DNA from: Thozetella sp. PMI_491
Lineage: Eukaryota; Ascomycota; Sordariomycetes; Chaetosphaeriales; Chaetosphaeriaceae
Length of the DNA stretch: 64,000 bases
Direction: 5' to 3'
Assembly (NCBI GenBank): GCA_021432635.1
Contig: MU270030.1
Location: 880,464-944,463 of the forward strand
The notes below the pieces were generated by a model. It was not told the DNA's origin. It was given only the letters and a program-made list of their open reading frames with translations, and did not search any database. Positions 45,854 through 54,409 of the stretch are shown here, piece after piece. Both the position numbers and the translations under genes were made by a program. Position 1 is the first letter of the stretch; the number at the start of each line of letters is the position of its first letter.

Positions 45854-46636
45854 CTAGATGCCTGCTACCTCGCGCAGCGTCCGATAGAACTGCTCGGGAT
45901 CATGCGCGAATCTGCCCAAGAACAGACCGTCGACGGCGCCACTGAGCTTCGCAAACAGCCCCGGCCCGGCACTGCCTCCATACAAGATGCGGGTCCGCCC
46001 GGCGCGCCGGCTCACGACGTCGGAGGACTTGATGCGCTCAGCGACGTCGCACACGTATTCGACGGGGGCTGGCTCGCTTGCCCCGATGGCCCAGACGGGC
46101 TCGTACGCTAAGATAACGTCCGCTGTGTCCGGCACCGCCTCCAGCACAGCGCGGACCTGCACCAAGACCTCGTCGGCCGATGCGGCGAGGTCGGCGCCCC
46201 GTGTCTTCTCGCCGACGCACACCAGCGGCACCATGCCGTTCCGGACAGCGGCGGCGGCCTTAGCAGCGGCGCTCTCATCCGTCTCGCCGAAGAGCCGGCG
46301 TCGCTCCGCATGGCCGAGCTCGACGATCCCACACCCCACCTCGGCCAGGACGGCAGGCGACACCTCGCCAGTAAAGGCGCCAGCGTCCTCAGAGTGGCAG
46401 TCCTGGGCGCCGACGAGAACAGGCAGACCGGAAGACTTGACCTGGGAGACGACGGCGGGAAGGTTGATGTGGTCGGGCACGATGAAGACATCGGCGCTCT
46501 CCAGGATGGCGGCGCGGTCGGGGGCGTCGGCCAGCAGCTTGAGGAAGGCTTCGGTGTAGGAGTGGGTCCGGGATGCGGAGAAGTACATCTTGGTCGAGAC
46601 GCCGACGATGCGGCGCCGAGTCGCGGGCGCAGCCAT
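45854..46636 (-). CDS. Triosephosphate-isomerase-like enzyme, sugar-cluster paralogue
   Basis: Intronless, 260 aa. A TIM barrel with the catalytic Lys in VGVSTKMYFS near residue 16, the catalytic His in ELGHAERRRLFGE near 105, and the catalytic Glu in AYEPVWAIG near 175; loop-6 and phosphate-binding ILYGGSAGPG and LFLGRFAH follow. It departs from the housekeeping consensus (NWKMN to STKMY, GHSERR to GHAERR). Divergent TIM paralogues of this kind occur in tetritol catabolism (EryH/LerI type), where they interconvert erythrulose 1-phosphate and erythrulose 4-phosphate. The gene is tandem with, and downstream of, the RpiB-like gene on the same strand, and next to a sugar kinase. The C4 substrate is inferred from context; plain TIM activity is the alternative. 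Confidence 0.85.
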   Translation of the reverse strand: MAAPATRRRIVGVSTKMYFSASRTHSYTEAFLKLLADAPDRAAILESADVFIVPDHINLPAVVSQVKSSGLPVLVGAQDCHSEDAGAFTGEVSPAVLAEVGCGIVELGHAERRRLFGETDESAAAKAAAAVRNGMVPLVCVGEKTRGADLAASADEVLVQVRAVLEAVPDTADVILAYEPVWAIGASEPAPVEYVCDVAERIKSSDVVSRRAGRTRILYGGSAGPGLFAKLSGAVDGLFLGRFAHDPEQFYRTLREVAGI

Positions 46637-47195
46637 GAGGACGATGCGGTGGCTAATCTCGGTTGATTGGTTGGGGAGGAAAGGGATAGCTGCGTCGGGT
46701 CGCCAGCTCCCTAATTGTGAGCTGGTGTCGTCCCATCTCCTGACTCGGGCGGGCTTAGGAGGAGAAGCGGGCTTGAGGCTCCTCCGAGGCAGGGGGTGGG
46801 TCCGTGGACGGATCCGAGGAGCGGGCGAGGGAGCTCCTGGCGGCCCCCGGTCGAGCTCTAGCAGCTGGGGCTAAAGAATGGCATTTAAGGTAAATTTTAC
46901 TAGACGGGACGGCGCGGAGCAAGCTGCAGGCAGGGGGAGCGAGAAATGAGACGTCAGGGGAGAGTTAAAAAAAAAAAAAAAAAAAAAACTGAGGCGAAGC
47001 TATGTATTCTAGACAGCATTTGTACCTGCACAATAGACCACGTCTCGAGATCGCGGCTCCGGGGCTCCTGCGGCTGCCCCTCCATAACCCCTCCATAGCC
47101 CCTCTATAGCCCCCCTCGCCCCAAGGACTTCTCCAAAGTGGGCACAGTTGCAGGCCAAAGCTATGGTAGCTCCCCTGCGCAGCATCTGCACACGC
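46637..47195. other. Spacer between the two isomerase genes
   Basis: Holds the TIM-like gene promoter (46637 upward) and the 3-prime end of the RpiB-like gene. An A homopolymer of about 22 nt starts at 46967. A short CCTCCATAACCCCTCCATAGC / CCTCTATAGCC direct repeat lies near 47079-47112. Confidence 0.5.
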
Positions 47196-47767
47196 TTACT
47201 GCGGGATGCCTCCCTCGCCCTCCTCGTACTCGTGGATGGCCTTGACCTTGGCGGCGCTGGCGCTGCTAGTATCGAAGACGTAGCCGAGCCACTCCTTGGC
47301 CAGGCGGCGGGCCAGCTCGATGCCGACGACGCGCTCGCCCATGCACAGCACCTGGGCGTTGTTGCTCAGCACGGCGCGCTCGACCGAGAAGCTGTCGTGG
47401 GCCGTCACGGCCCGCACGCCCTTGATCTTGTTGGCCGAGATGGCCACGCCCAGCCCGGTGCCGCAGATGAGCAGCGCGCGGTCGACCTCGCCCGACGCCA
47501 CCAGCTTGGCTGCCGCCGCGGCGAAGTGCGGGTATGCCGTCTTGTCGGATGCCTCGAGCGCGCCTACGTCGACGACCGAGACGACGCGCGGGTCGGCCTC
47601 GAAGTCGGCCTTGATCTTGTTCTTGTAGCCTACGCCGGCGTCCTGGGGGTAGAGCGCAGAAGAAGACGTCAGCGATGGGGGGAAGAGGTCGAGGAAAGGA
47701 TGGGCGAGGGGCATTGGTGGCGACTCACATCGCACCCGACGGCAATCTTCCATTTCGGCGCACTCAT
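47196..47767 (-). CDS. RpiB/LacAB-family sugar-phosphate isomerase
   Basis: Two exons, 47729-47767 and 47196-47642, with an 86-nt intron (GTGAGT donor, CCCAG acceptor); 161 aa. The first exon encodes only [13 protein letters not shown], and the join gives the family start [17 protein letters not shown]. The catalytic Cys lies in [18 protein letters not shown] near residue 77, the anion-hole pattern of Rpi[33 protein letters not shown] follows, then a C-terminal helix. RpiB is a bacterial-type ribose-5-phosphate isomerase. In erythritol pathways a paralogue (EryI/DerI; EYI-type in Yarrowia) converts erythrulose 4-phosphate to erythrose 4-phosphate. The neighbouring TIM-like and kinase genes support that role, but ribose 5-phosphate, allose or other aldose phosphates are possible. 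Confidence 0.88.
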
Positions 47768-48673
47768 CTTGGTAGGGGATGTAGGACGAAAGGGATATGG
47801 TTCGTGTACAGGGGAAGGAGAAAAAAAAAAGAAGACAAATAAAAAAAATAATCTTGAAGTTCTTTTCGCGTCACAAGCTTGAAGACCTGCTACATAACGT
47901 GCCTTGTCCGATACAACCCTCCGCTTGGCCCCAAAATTAGTTCACCAACTGCAGGGCGGGCGGCGCCCACGCACGTCGACGAAAAAAGCTCCATGGCTCC
48001 GTAAGCGGCCCAGCGACGCCCCAGCGACCGCCACCCGCGCGGAGGGGAGGCAAGTGAGGGAGTCGTTTAGCGCGGTCCCGTCTCGCGGCACACATTTATC
48101 CAGGCCGCGCCATGCCCGACTGGGTAACCCGGCTGAAATCTGGTGGGGTGCTCCAGGGCGCCCCTCCCCCCGCAGCACCCCCCGCCATTTGGGATTTAGC
48201 AGTCGCACGCGGCAGATCCGTCGCTTGTCCCTCACTCGCTCCTGCCCCTCCCCCCCGAGGGACGGAAGCGGGCGAGGCGGGTGACGACATCGGAACGTCA
48301 GTGGGGACTTCGGGTCTAGATTCTAGGCCCCGCGTGGAGGGAAAGGCCCTCTAAGCGCAGAGCCTGCAAGCGCATCCGGGGAATGCACGCCTAACCTCGT
48401 CTCGCTCCCGGGCTGCCCCCTTACTCGTGTGAGCTGAGCTCTCTTCGCGCGCCCCCGTCTCGTCTCGAGAGCACGAGAGATACGACAAGCTGCACTAGTT
48501 TGAACCCTCGACGAGATAGAGCTCCGTCTGGGCCTCGTACCGCCGTCCTTCAAAACCAACGCGTCTCGGTTTGGCAGCTTGCGAGTTTTGGAAGAGAACC
48601 ACTCGACCTCTGCAGACTCTCCTCCCTGCCGTCTTTCTCCCTTCCCCTCCCAGAACCAGAGCACCGGGACCCA
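47768..48673. promoter_or_regulatory. Divergent promoter region, RpiB-like / DhaK-DhaL kinase
   Basis: 906 bp between the start codons of two divergently transcribed cluster genes. It is GC-rich with C-rich runs and has an A-rich tract at 47820-47850. At least one match to the CreA carbon-catabolite-repression consensus SYGGRG is present (GTGGGG at 48143-48148), expected by chance at this GC content. Co-regulation of the pair is inference. Confidence 0.4.
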
Positions 48674-50449
48674 ATGTCGCAGCGCCACCTCTTCAACTCA
48701 GCCGACGGGCTCGTGCCCAAGGCCCTCCGCGGCATCCTCGCCTCCAACCCCCGTCTGGCCCTGGACGAGGCCAACCGCGTCGTTTTCGACACGGGATCGC
48801 CCAAGTCGACCGTCAGCATCATCAGCGGAGGCGGCTCCGGTCACGAGCCGGCCTGGAGCGGCTATGTCGGCGAGAACCTACTCGCGGCCGCCGCCCAGGG
48901 TGACATCTTCGCCTCCCCCAGCACCAAGCAGATCCTGGCCGCTGTCGAGGCCGTCCCCTCGGATAAGGGCAGCCTGCTCGTCATCACCAACTACACGGGC
49001 GACTGCCTCCACTTCGGCCTGGCCGCCGAGAAGTCGGTCGCCCGCGGCAACCCCTGCCGCATGCTCATCTGCGGCGACGACGTCTCTGTCGGCCGCAAGG
49101 GCGGCTCCCTCGTGGGCCGCCGTGGTCTGTCCGCCCAGATCGGCGTCTGCAAGATCCTTGGCGCCGCATCCGCCCAGGGCGCCTCCCTGGACGCGCTCTA
49201 CGACCTCGGCCAGGCCTTCATCAACCAGATCGCTAGCATGGCCGTCACCCTCGACCATTGCCACGTCCCCGGCCGCGCCGAGGCCGGCTTCCTGGAGGGC
49301 GATGTCGTCGAGATCGGGACCGGGCCGCACAACGAGCCCGGCTACAAGAAGCTGTCCCCCGCCCCATCCCCGCAAGACCTCGTCAAGACGGTGCTCACGT
49401 ACTGCCTCGACGAGAACGACTCAGACCGCGGCTATGTCAAGTTCCAGCCGGGCGACGAGACCGTCGCCATGATTAGCAACATGGGCGGCATGTCTCACCT
49501 CGAGATGGGTGCTCTTGTCGACGAGGTCCTAGATCAACTCGACCACGACTGGAAGATTGTTCCCGTACGCGTCTACTCTGGCTTCATCGAGACGTCCCTC
49601 AACGCCCCAGCCTTTTCCATCTCCGTTATCAACATCTCGGCCGTTGCGCGGACCTCCAACTACACGGTCGAGCAGATCAAGGAGCTCCTCGACACTCGGA
49701 CTGACACGGCGTGGGAGGCGTTCGCAGGCGCCCAGAAGGCGCGGCGGCCCCGGGCAGAGCAGCTGGTGCAAATCCCCGAGGAGCACAAGGAAAAGGTAGA
49801 CGCCTCTAAAGACGTCAAGATTGACCCGACAATCCTGGAGAAGATGGTGCGCAACGCCTGCGAGGTCTTGGCGGCGGCCGAGCCCGACTTGACAAAGTGG
49901 GACATGATCATGGGCGACGGCGACTGCGGCGAGACTCTCAAGACTGGCGCCACTGCGCTGCTCGATGCCATACAGACGAAGAAAATCACGGCCGAGGGTT
50001 CGATCCTGTCGGTGCTCGTCGAGCTGGAAGACATCCTGGAGAGCAAGATGGGCGGCACACTGGGCGGTATCTTGGGCATCTTCTTCGTCTCGCTTCGGTC
50101 AGCCGTCCAGGACAACCACGAGCTCGCCAAGACGCAGGGCGTCGAGGCGGTGTGGTCCAAGTCCTTGCTCTCGGCCCTCCGCAGCCTCGAGCGGTACACG
50201 CCAGCCAAGGTCGGCGACCGCACCGTCATGGACACGCTGATCCCGTTCGCTGAGGCCATGACGTCGGGTAACTTCCAGGACGGCGTCGCTGCCGCCGTCA
50301 AGGGTGCCGAGAGCACAAAGACCCTCAAGCCTCGGCTCGGCCGGGCGACGTACGTGGCGGCCGGCAAGAGCGACAACGAGGAGCTGCCCCCGGACCCGGG
50401 CGCATGGGGCGCCATGGTGGCCATCAAGGGCCTGTTGGATGCTCTCTGA
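48674..50449 (+). CDS. Dihydroxyacetone/erythrulose kinase (DhaK-DhaL, ATP-dependent)
   Basis: Intronless, 591 aa from ATG 48674. The frame is open to 48500, but the start MSQRHLFNSADGLVPKALRG is the usual one. DhaK domain: VSIISGGGSGHEPAWSGYVG near residue 40-60, GDDVSVGRKGGSLVGRRGL, and the substrate-binding His in MAVTLDHCHVPG near 195, which forms a hemiaminal with the ketone. DhaL domain from about residue 390: the ATP/Mg site DMIMGDGDCGETLKTGATAL, then SKMGGTLGGILGIFF and KVGDRTVMDTLIPF. The length equals yeast Dak1/Dak2. The same family includes erythrulose kinases (EYK1 of Yarrowia, LerK/DerK of mycobacteria). With two sugar-phosphate isomerases beside it, erythrulose or another C4 ketose is a good candidate substrate besides dihydroxyacetone. 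Confidence 0.92.
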   Translation: MSQRHLFNSADGLVPKALRGILASNPRLALDEANRVVFDTGSPKSTVSIISGGGSGHEPAWSGYVGENLLAAAAQGDIFASPSTKQILAAVEAVPSDKGSLLVITNYTGDCLHFGLAAEKSVARGNPCRMLICGDDVSVGRKGGSLVGRRGLSAQIGVCKILGAASAQGASLDALYDLGQAFINQIASMAVTLDHCHVPGRAEAGFLEGDVVEIGTGPHNEPGYKKLSPAPSPQDLVKTVLTYCLDENDSDRGYVKFQPGDETVAMISNMGGMSHLEMGALVDEVLDQLDHDWKIVPVRVYSGFIETSLNAPAFSISVINISAVARTSNYTVEQIKELLDTRTDTAWEAFAGAQKARRPRAEQLVQIPEEHKEKVDASKDVKIDPTILEKMVRNACEVLAAAEPDLTKWDMIMGDGDCGETLKTGATALLDAIQTKKITAEGSILSVLVELEDILESKMGGTLGGILGIFFVSLRSAVQDNHELAKTQGVEAVWSKSLLSALRSLERYTPAKVGDRTVMDTLIPFAEAMTSGNFQDGVAAAVKGAESTKTLKPRLGRATYVAAGKSDNEELPPDPGAWGAMVAIKGLLDAL

Positions 50450-50677
50450 AGAAAAGTGGCATCTTGACTTTGTCGGTGAAGGTACTTTGCGCATGTACAG
50501 TAATGCAGGACGTTATCTACCCTAGCTTGCTTAATTGGAACCTCTGGCATCCATCCTGTCTGCACTTCAGCTCCTTGATGATATTGTGCATGTGTTCGTG
50601 ATGCAATTTCTCTAGCCTCATGTAAACTACCTAAACTAGCAACCACTTATAACCCGGCAGTCAAGCTTATATCCGAT

Positions 50678-51544
50678 TCAGGCCTTGCCGGCGCTGCCCA
50701 ACCAGTGCATATACTTCTCGATGGCCACTTGCATCCTCTTGGTCCCGGCCTCAATCACCGTGGTCAGGGGCTTCCCTCGGAGTTCTTCCTGTGCATCGGC
50801 GTAGTGGTTGTTCATGCCCTTGTTGATGTTGATCTTGGTAACCCCCGCATCGATGCACTTCCTAAAGATGGCCTCGTCGAACGGGTCCGCGCCGTGCAGG
50901 ACGAGCCGCACCCGGTCGCCGACGGCCTTGTTGATGCTCTCGAGCCGGTCGTACTCGAGCCGGATGCCGCGCGGGCCATACTCGCCGTGGACGTTGCCGA
51001 ACGCCGGCGCCAGCATCTCAATGCCCGTCGCCACGAACTCCTCGGCCTGCTCGGGCGTCGTCAGCACGCCCTCAAGGTCCACCGTCTCAGCCACACCGTC
51101 CTCGCCGCCCTCGATGCGGCCCGGCTCGGCCTCGGTAGCGATGCCCCGCTCGTGGCAGTACTGCACCAGCTCGGTCGTGAGCTGCAGGTTCTCCTCCTTC
51201 TCGTAGTGGCTCATGTCGCACATGATGCTGTCGAAGGCATCCTCGATGTCGGCCGCACGGCGCACCAGCTCGGGCGTCTGCGCATGGTCCAGATGCAACG
51301 ACACCGGCACAGATGCGCTGTGGGCGGCGTCTGCGGCCGCCCGCACCAGCGAGTTGCCGGCGTACTCGATCGCCCAGGGGAAGAGGAGGACCATGGCCGG
51401 CGACCGGGCAGCTTCGGCCGCGCGGACCGTAGCGATCACAGCCTCGATGTTGTAGCAGCACATGCCCGGCACGGCGTAGCCTCCTGCCTTGGCGGCGTTG
51501 AGGATCGACATGGACCGGTTCTCGGAGAGGGGAGGGCGCGGCAT
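50678..51544 (-). CDS. Class II (zinc) ketose-bisphosphate aldolase
   Basis: Intronless, 288 aa from ATG 51544. An in-frame ATG at 51616 would add a Pro/Ser-rich leader, and the ATG at 51511 is the bacterial-like start MSILNAAK. Metal and active-site residues are in place: SLHLDHAQTPELV (Zn His and catalytic Asp), FDSIMCDMSHYEKEENL, EAEPGRIEGGEDGV (Glu), FGNVHGEYGP (second Zn His) and LVLHGADPFDEA (third Zn His), followed by GVTKININKGMNN for phosphate binding. It belongs with KbaY/GatY/FbaA-type enzymes that split ketose (bis)phosphates to DHAP and an aldehyde. Which sugar is split here is unknown. It is divergent from the dehydrogenase gene and convergent with the kinase (228 bp apart). Confidence 0.9.
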   Translation of the reverse strand: MPRPPLSENRSMSILNAAKAGGYAVPGMCCYNIEAVIATVRAAEAARSPAMVLLFPWAIEYAGNSLVRAAADAAHSASVPVSLHLDHAQTPELVRRAADIEDAFDSIMCDMSHYEKEENLQLTTELVQYCHERGIATEAEPGRIEGGEDGVAETVDLEGVLTTPEQAEEFVATGIEMLAPAFGNVHGEYGPRGIRLEYDRLESINKAVGDRVRLVLHGADPFDEAIFRKCIDAGVTKININKGMNNHYADAQEELRGKPLTTVIEAGTKRMQVAIEKYMHWLGSAGKA

Positions 51545-52351
51545 GGTTGCGGCAGGCGGGCACAGTGAGATCGATCTGGTGTACAAAGACGGAGGGTGTA
51601 TGCGTGCTAGTGACAACTCTTCGAGGTCGACAAGTACAGCAGCGGGCGGGCGGTACTACTTGATGGGTGGTGGCAGGTGCAGACGCGACGAGCTCCAAAT
51701 CCACACAGCTCTTCTCGACCAGCCCCAACTCTGGAGAATAGGGATTACTTTTTAGCCAAGGAGCCACAAAGCTGCGGCCGAAACTCGGATTCCCCAATTA
51801 ACCTAAGTGCATCGCCCGATCTGTCTGGTCCTCGTCCCGCCCCTTAATTAGCCTAAGTTGGCTGCAGCATCAGTTGTGTCATTGTGGGGGTCGTCGCCGG
51901 GTTGGAGAAGGGGAGAAGGGGGTGTGAGGAGGGGTTCCGATGCCTGCCCTCCGCGCGGGGAGCACTAGCCTTGGACCAGTCGCCGGGCCATGCGGGTCGC
52001 GCTATTGATCCGAGGGGCGGACTGCCATGCTTCCCATGAGCTCGGCGAACGAGCCGAATGGCCTGCCAGGGTCTGGAACGCGCTTTTCAATGGCCGTCAC
52101 GCTGTCCGCTGACCCGAGCCTGACCGTGAGCCTAAGGTCTTTTTTTCGACTGCAAGCAGCCGTTTTCTGCCGCCGAGATTGAAGCAGCAGGGAAGAAAAA
52201 GGGGCAATAACAAAGTCACCCCACCCCCGCCCCCGCCCTGTGTTTTCTCCTCCTCAGAGCTGTATCCTCCAGACACACCTCTGGGACGTCTCACAAGGGC
52301 AACCACAGCTTGCTTTACAACACCCAGGAAAGCGACACCGGACACAATAAC
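51545..52351. promoter_or_regulatory. Divergent promoter region, aldolase / dehydrogenase
   Basis: 807 bp between divergent start codons. Two copies of a 13-mer differing at one base (AATTAACCTAAGT at 51796-51808, AATTAGCCTAAGT at 51846-51858) lie 50 bp apart in the same orientation and could be a regulator binding site. SYGGRG (CreA-like) matches are at 51894-51899 and 51955-51960, with one on the other strand at 51949-51954. Confidence 0.45.
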
Positions 52352-53686
52352 ATGGCGGACAAGCCCGAGATCGCCTTCATCGGCCTGGGAGCCATGGGCT
52401 TTGGCATGGCCACCCACCTCATCAAGCAGGGTTACTCAGTGACAGGCTTCGATGTCTGGGCGCCCACACTGGAGCGCTTCAAGGCCGCCGGTGGCCTTAC
52501 AGCTACGACGCCCGCCTCAGCCGTCGCCGGCAAGCCCTACACTGTGTGCATGGTCGCGACCGCCCAGCAGGCGCAGTCGGTCCTCTTGGAGGGCCCGGAC
52601 GCCGCCGTCCCAGCTTTGCCCGTTGGCGCCTCGCTCCTTCTCTGCTCGACCGTCCCTTGCGAGTACGTCCAAAGCCTCCAGAAGCAGATCAATGACACAG
52701 GGCGGACCGACGTCCTGCTTGTGGACGCCCCAGTCTCGGGCGGCGCCACGCGTGCGGCCGATGGCACACTGTCCATCATGGCCGGGGCCTCCGATGAGGC
52801 CATCGCCAAGGCGAAGCCCATCCTGGCCGAGCTGGCGGACGAGACCAAGTTGTACATCGTCAAGGGCGGAATCGGCGCGGGCAGCAACATGAAGATGGTC
52901 CACCAGGTGCTGGCGGCGGTGCAGATCCTGTCGAGCAGCGAGTCGATGGGCTTCGCCGAGCAGCTCGGGCTGGACCGCGCCAAGGCGCACGAGGCGGTCC
53001 TCGCGAGCGAGGGCTGGAGCTGGATGTTCGGTCACCGCGTGCCCAGGATGCTGACCGACTTCCAGCCTCTGGCGAGCGCCATCACCATCATCGTGAAGGA
53101 CGCCGGCATCATCACGGCCGAGGCCAGGAGAGCCGGCTTCCCAGTGCCCATGACGAGCATCGCCGAGCAGGGCTACTTCACCGCCCTAGGCCGGGGCTAC
53201 GGGCCCGACGACGACAGCAGCCTGATCCGGCTGTACATCGAAGGCAAGGGCAAAGTCGGCCCGGTGGCGGGCGTAGCCCAGGCGGAGGCGGACAAGCTAG
53301 CCTTGGTCGTCGACCTGCTGAAGGGCATCCACCTGGCGGCCACGGCCGAGTCGCTCGCCCTGGGACACTCGGTCGGGCTGGACCTGGACCAGGTGTTCGA
53401 GCTCTGCATCAACGCCGCCGGCGGGAGCAAGATCCTGGAGACGCACGGCCCCGCGATGATCGCTGCGCTGCGAGAGGGGTCCGCGTGGCGGGGCGGGCGG
53501 GCGGAGGAGGGCACGCCGACGCTGCAAGGGTTCGCGGAGAAGCTGGGCGCGGCGGTGGCCGAGGCGCAGAGATTGAAGGTGCCGTTGTATCTCGGCAACC
53601 AGGCGCTGAGCCTCTTCTTACAGGCGCTGCGGCACGCTCCTGGCGCCTCCACGCCTGGGTCCTTCGTCAAGGTGTGGAGTGCCTAG
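52352..53686 (+). CDS. NAD(P)-dependent 3-hydroxyisobutyrate/L-threonate-dehydrogenase-like enzyme, long form
   Basis: Intronless, 444 aa from ATG 52352. The Rossmann motif IAFIGLGAMGFGMATHLIKQG lies at residues 5-25. The substrate-binding VDAPVSGGATRAADGTL near 130 and the catalytic Lys in GIGAGSNMKMVHQVLAA near 180 are the beta-hydroxyacid dehydrogenase signatures. Bacterial family members are about 300 aa; here a second all-helical C-terminal domain (about 330-440, with DLDQVFELCINAAGGSKILE and KLGAAVAEAQRLKVPL) extends it. The sequence is closest in pattern to LtnD (L-threonate dehydrogenase) and to the dehydrogenase half of the plant multidomain ketose-bisphosphate-aldolase protein. It should oxidise the 2- or 3-hydroxyl of a short sugar acid. 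Its divergent pairing with the aldolase supports a shared pathway; the substrate is unproven. Confidence 0.88.
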   Translation: MADKPEIAFIGLGAMGFGMATHLIKQGYSVTGFDVWAPTLERFKAAGGLTATTPASAVAGKPYTVCMVATAQQAQSVLLEGPDAAVPALPVGASLLLCSTVPCEYVQSLQKQINDTGRTDVLLVDAPVSGGATRAADGTLSIMAGASDEAIAKAKPILAELADETKLYIVKGGIGAGSNMKMVHQVLAAVQILSSSESMGFAEQLGLDRAKAHEAVLASEGWSWMFGHRVPRMLTDFQPLASAITIIVKDAGIITAEARRAGFPVPMTSIAEQGYFTALGRGYGPDDDSSLIRLYIEGKGKVGPVAGVAQAEADKLALVVDLLKGIHLAATAESLALGHSVGLDLDQVFELCINAAGGSKILETHGPAMIAALREGSAWRGGRAEEGTPTLQGFAEKLGAAVAEAQRLKVPLYLGNQALSLFLQALRHAPGASTPGSFVKVWSA

Positions 53687-54409
53687 AGCGCTTGCAGTCT
53701 AGGAGATATCACAATAGATTTCTATCTTGTCTGGATAGTTTGGGTAGCAATTTGTGATTGTGTATTTGCCTCAAAGACTCGAAGAGCTAAGTTATGTGTT
53801 CAACCGTCTTGATGTACGTTTATTATAGCCCTCGGCTTAAAATCTAACCAATCCCAAGGAAAACTGTGATCAATGCTTAGCAGTACTCGAGCGGCGGAAT
53901 GAACCAACTTATAATATCCCTGTTGATGTTGAGGGTTCCAATTTCTTATTCATCCATTCACTCGGGAGAGCCCCATAACGACCTACCTTATGGCCTGCCA
54001 TTTTTATCCAGTCAAAACCTATCTACCTAGACCTACTCTGTCACTCAATCATAAGCTTAAGGTATAATAAGGTGCTAAAACTTGACTTTAGCTCTTCATG
54101 ATATATACTTATGCCCTGATCACCCAATTTGCCTTCCCCGTTTTCCTGATTCTTTCATTCCCTTTGGTTTCGATCATACGTATTCTATACAATAGCAAAT
54201 ATACCGTAAGCTGGATAATACAGCGCCGCACCTCTGTGCCATATGTTCCAGTTATACATACTCCATCGCCTGTAGGTGAGCAATCCTCCTCAGGATCCTA
54301 GCTGCCAAGTCCAAGCAACACTTCGCACATCCACATGAATCTATTTCACATAATGAGCGACCATCGCGATAAAGAGGTACTCTCCCTATCCACGCCCGGT
54401 TGGGGGGCC
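53687..54409. other. Intergenic, no gene recognised
   Basis: 3-prime flanks of the convergent dehydrogenase and kinase-zinc-finger genes. AT-rich; nothing else seen. Confidence 0.5.

Noticed and set aside
46967-46988. A homopolymer as a retrotransposon tail
   Set aside because: No retroelement frame or target-site duplication upstream. Poly-A tracts are common in fungal promoters and intergenic DNA.
48579-49472. 297-codon plus-strand frame over the kinase
   Set aside because: An out-of-frame shadow of the DhaK domain, composed almost only of Ser, Pro, Arg and Thr.
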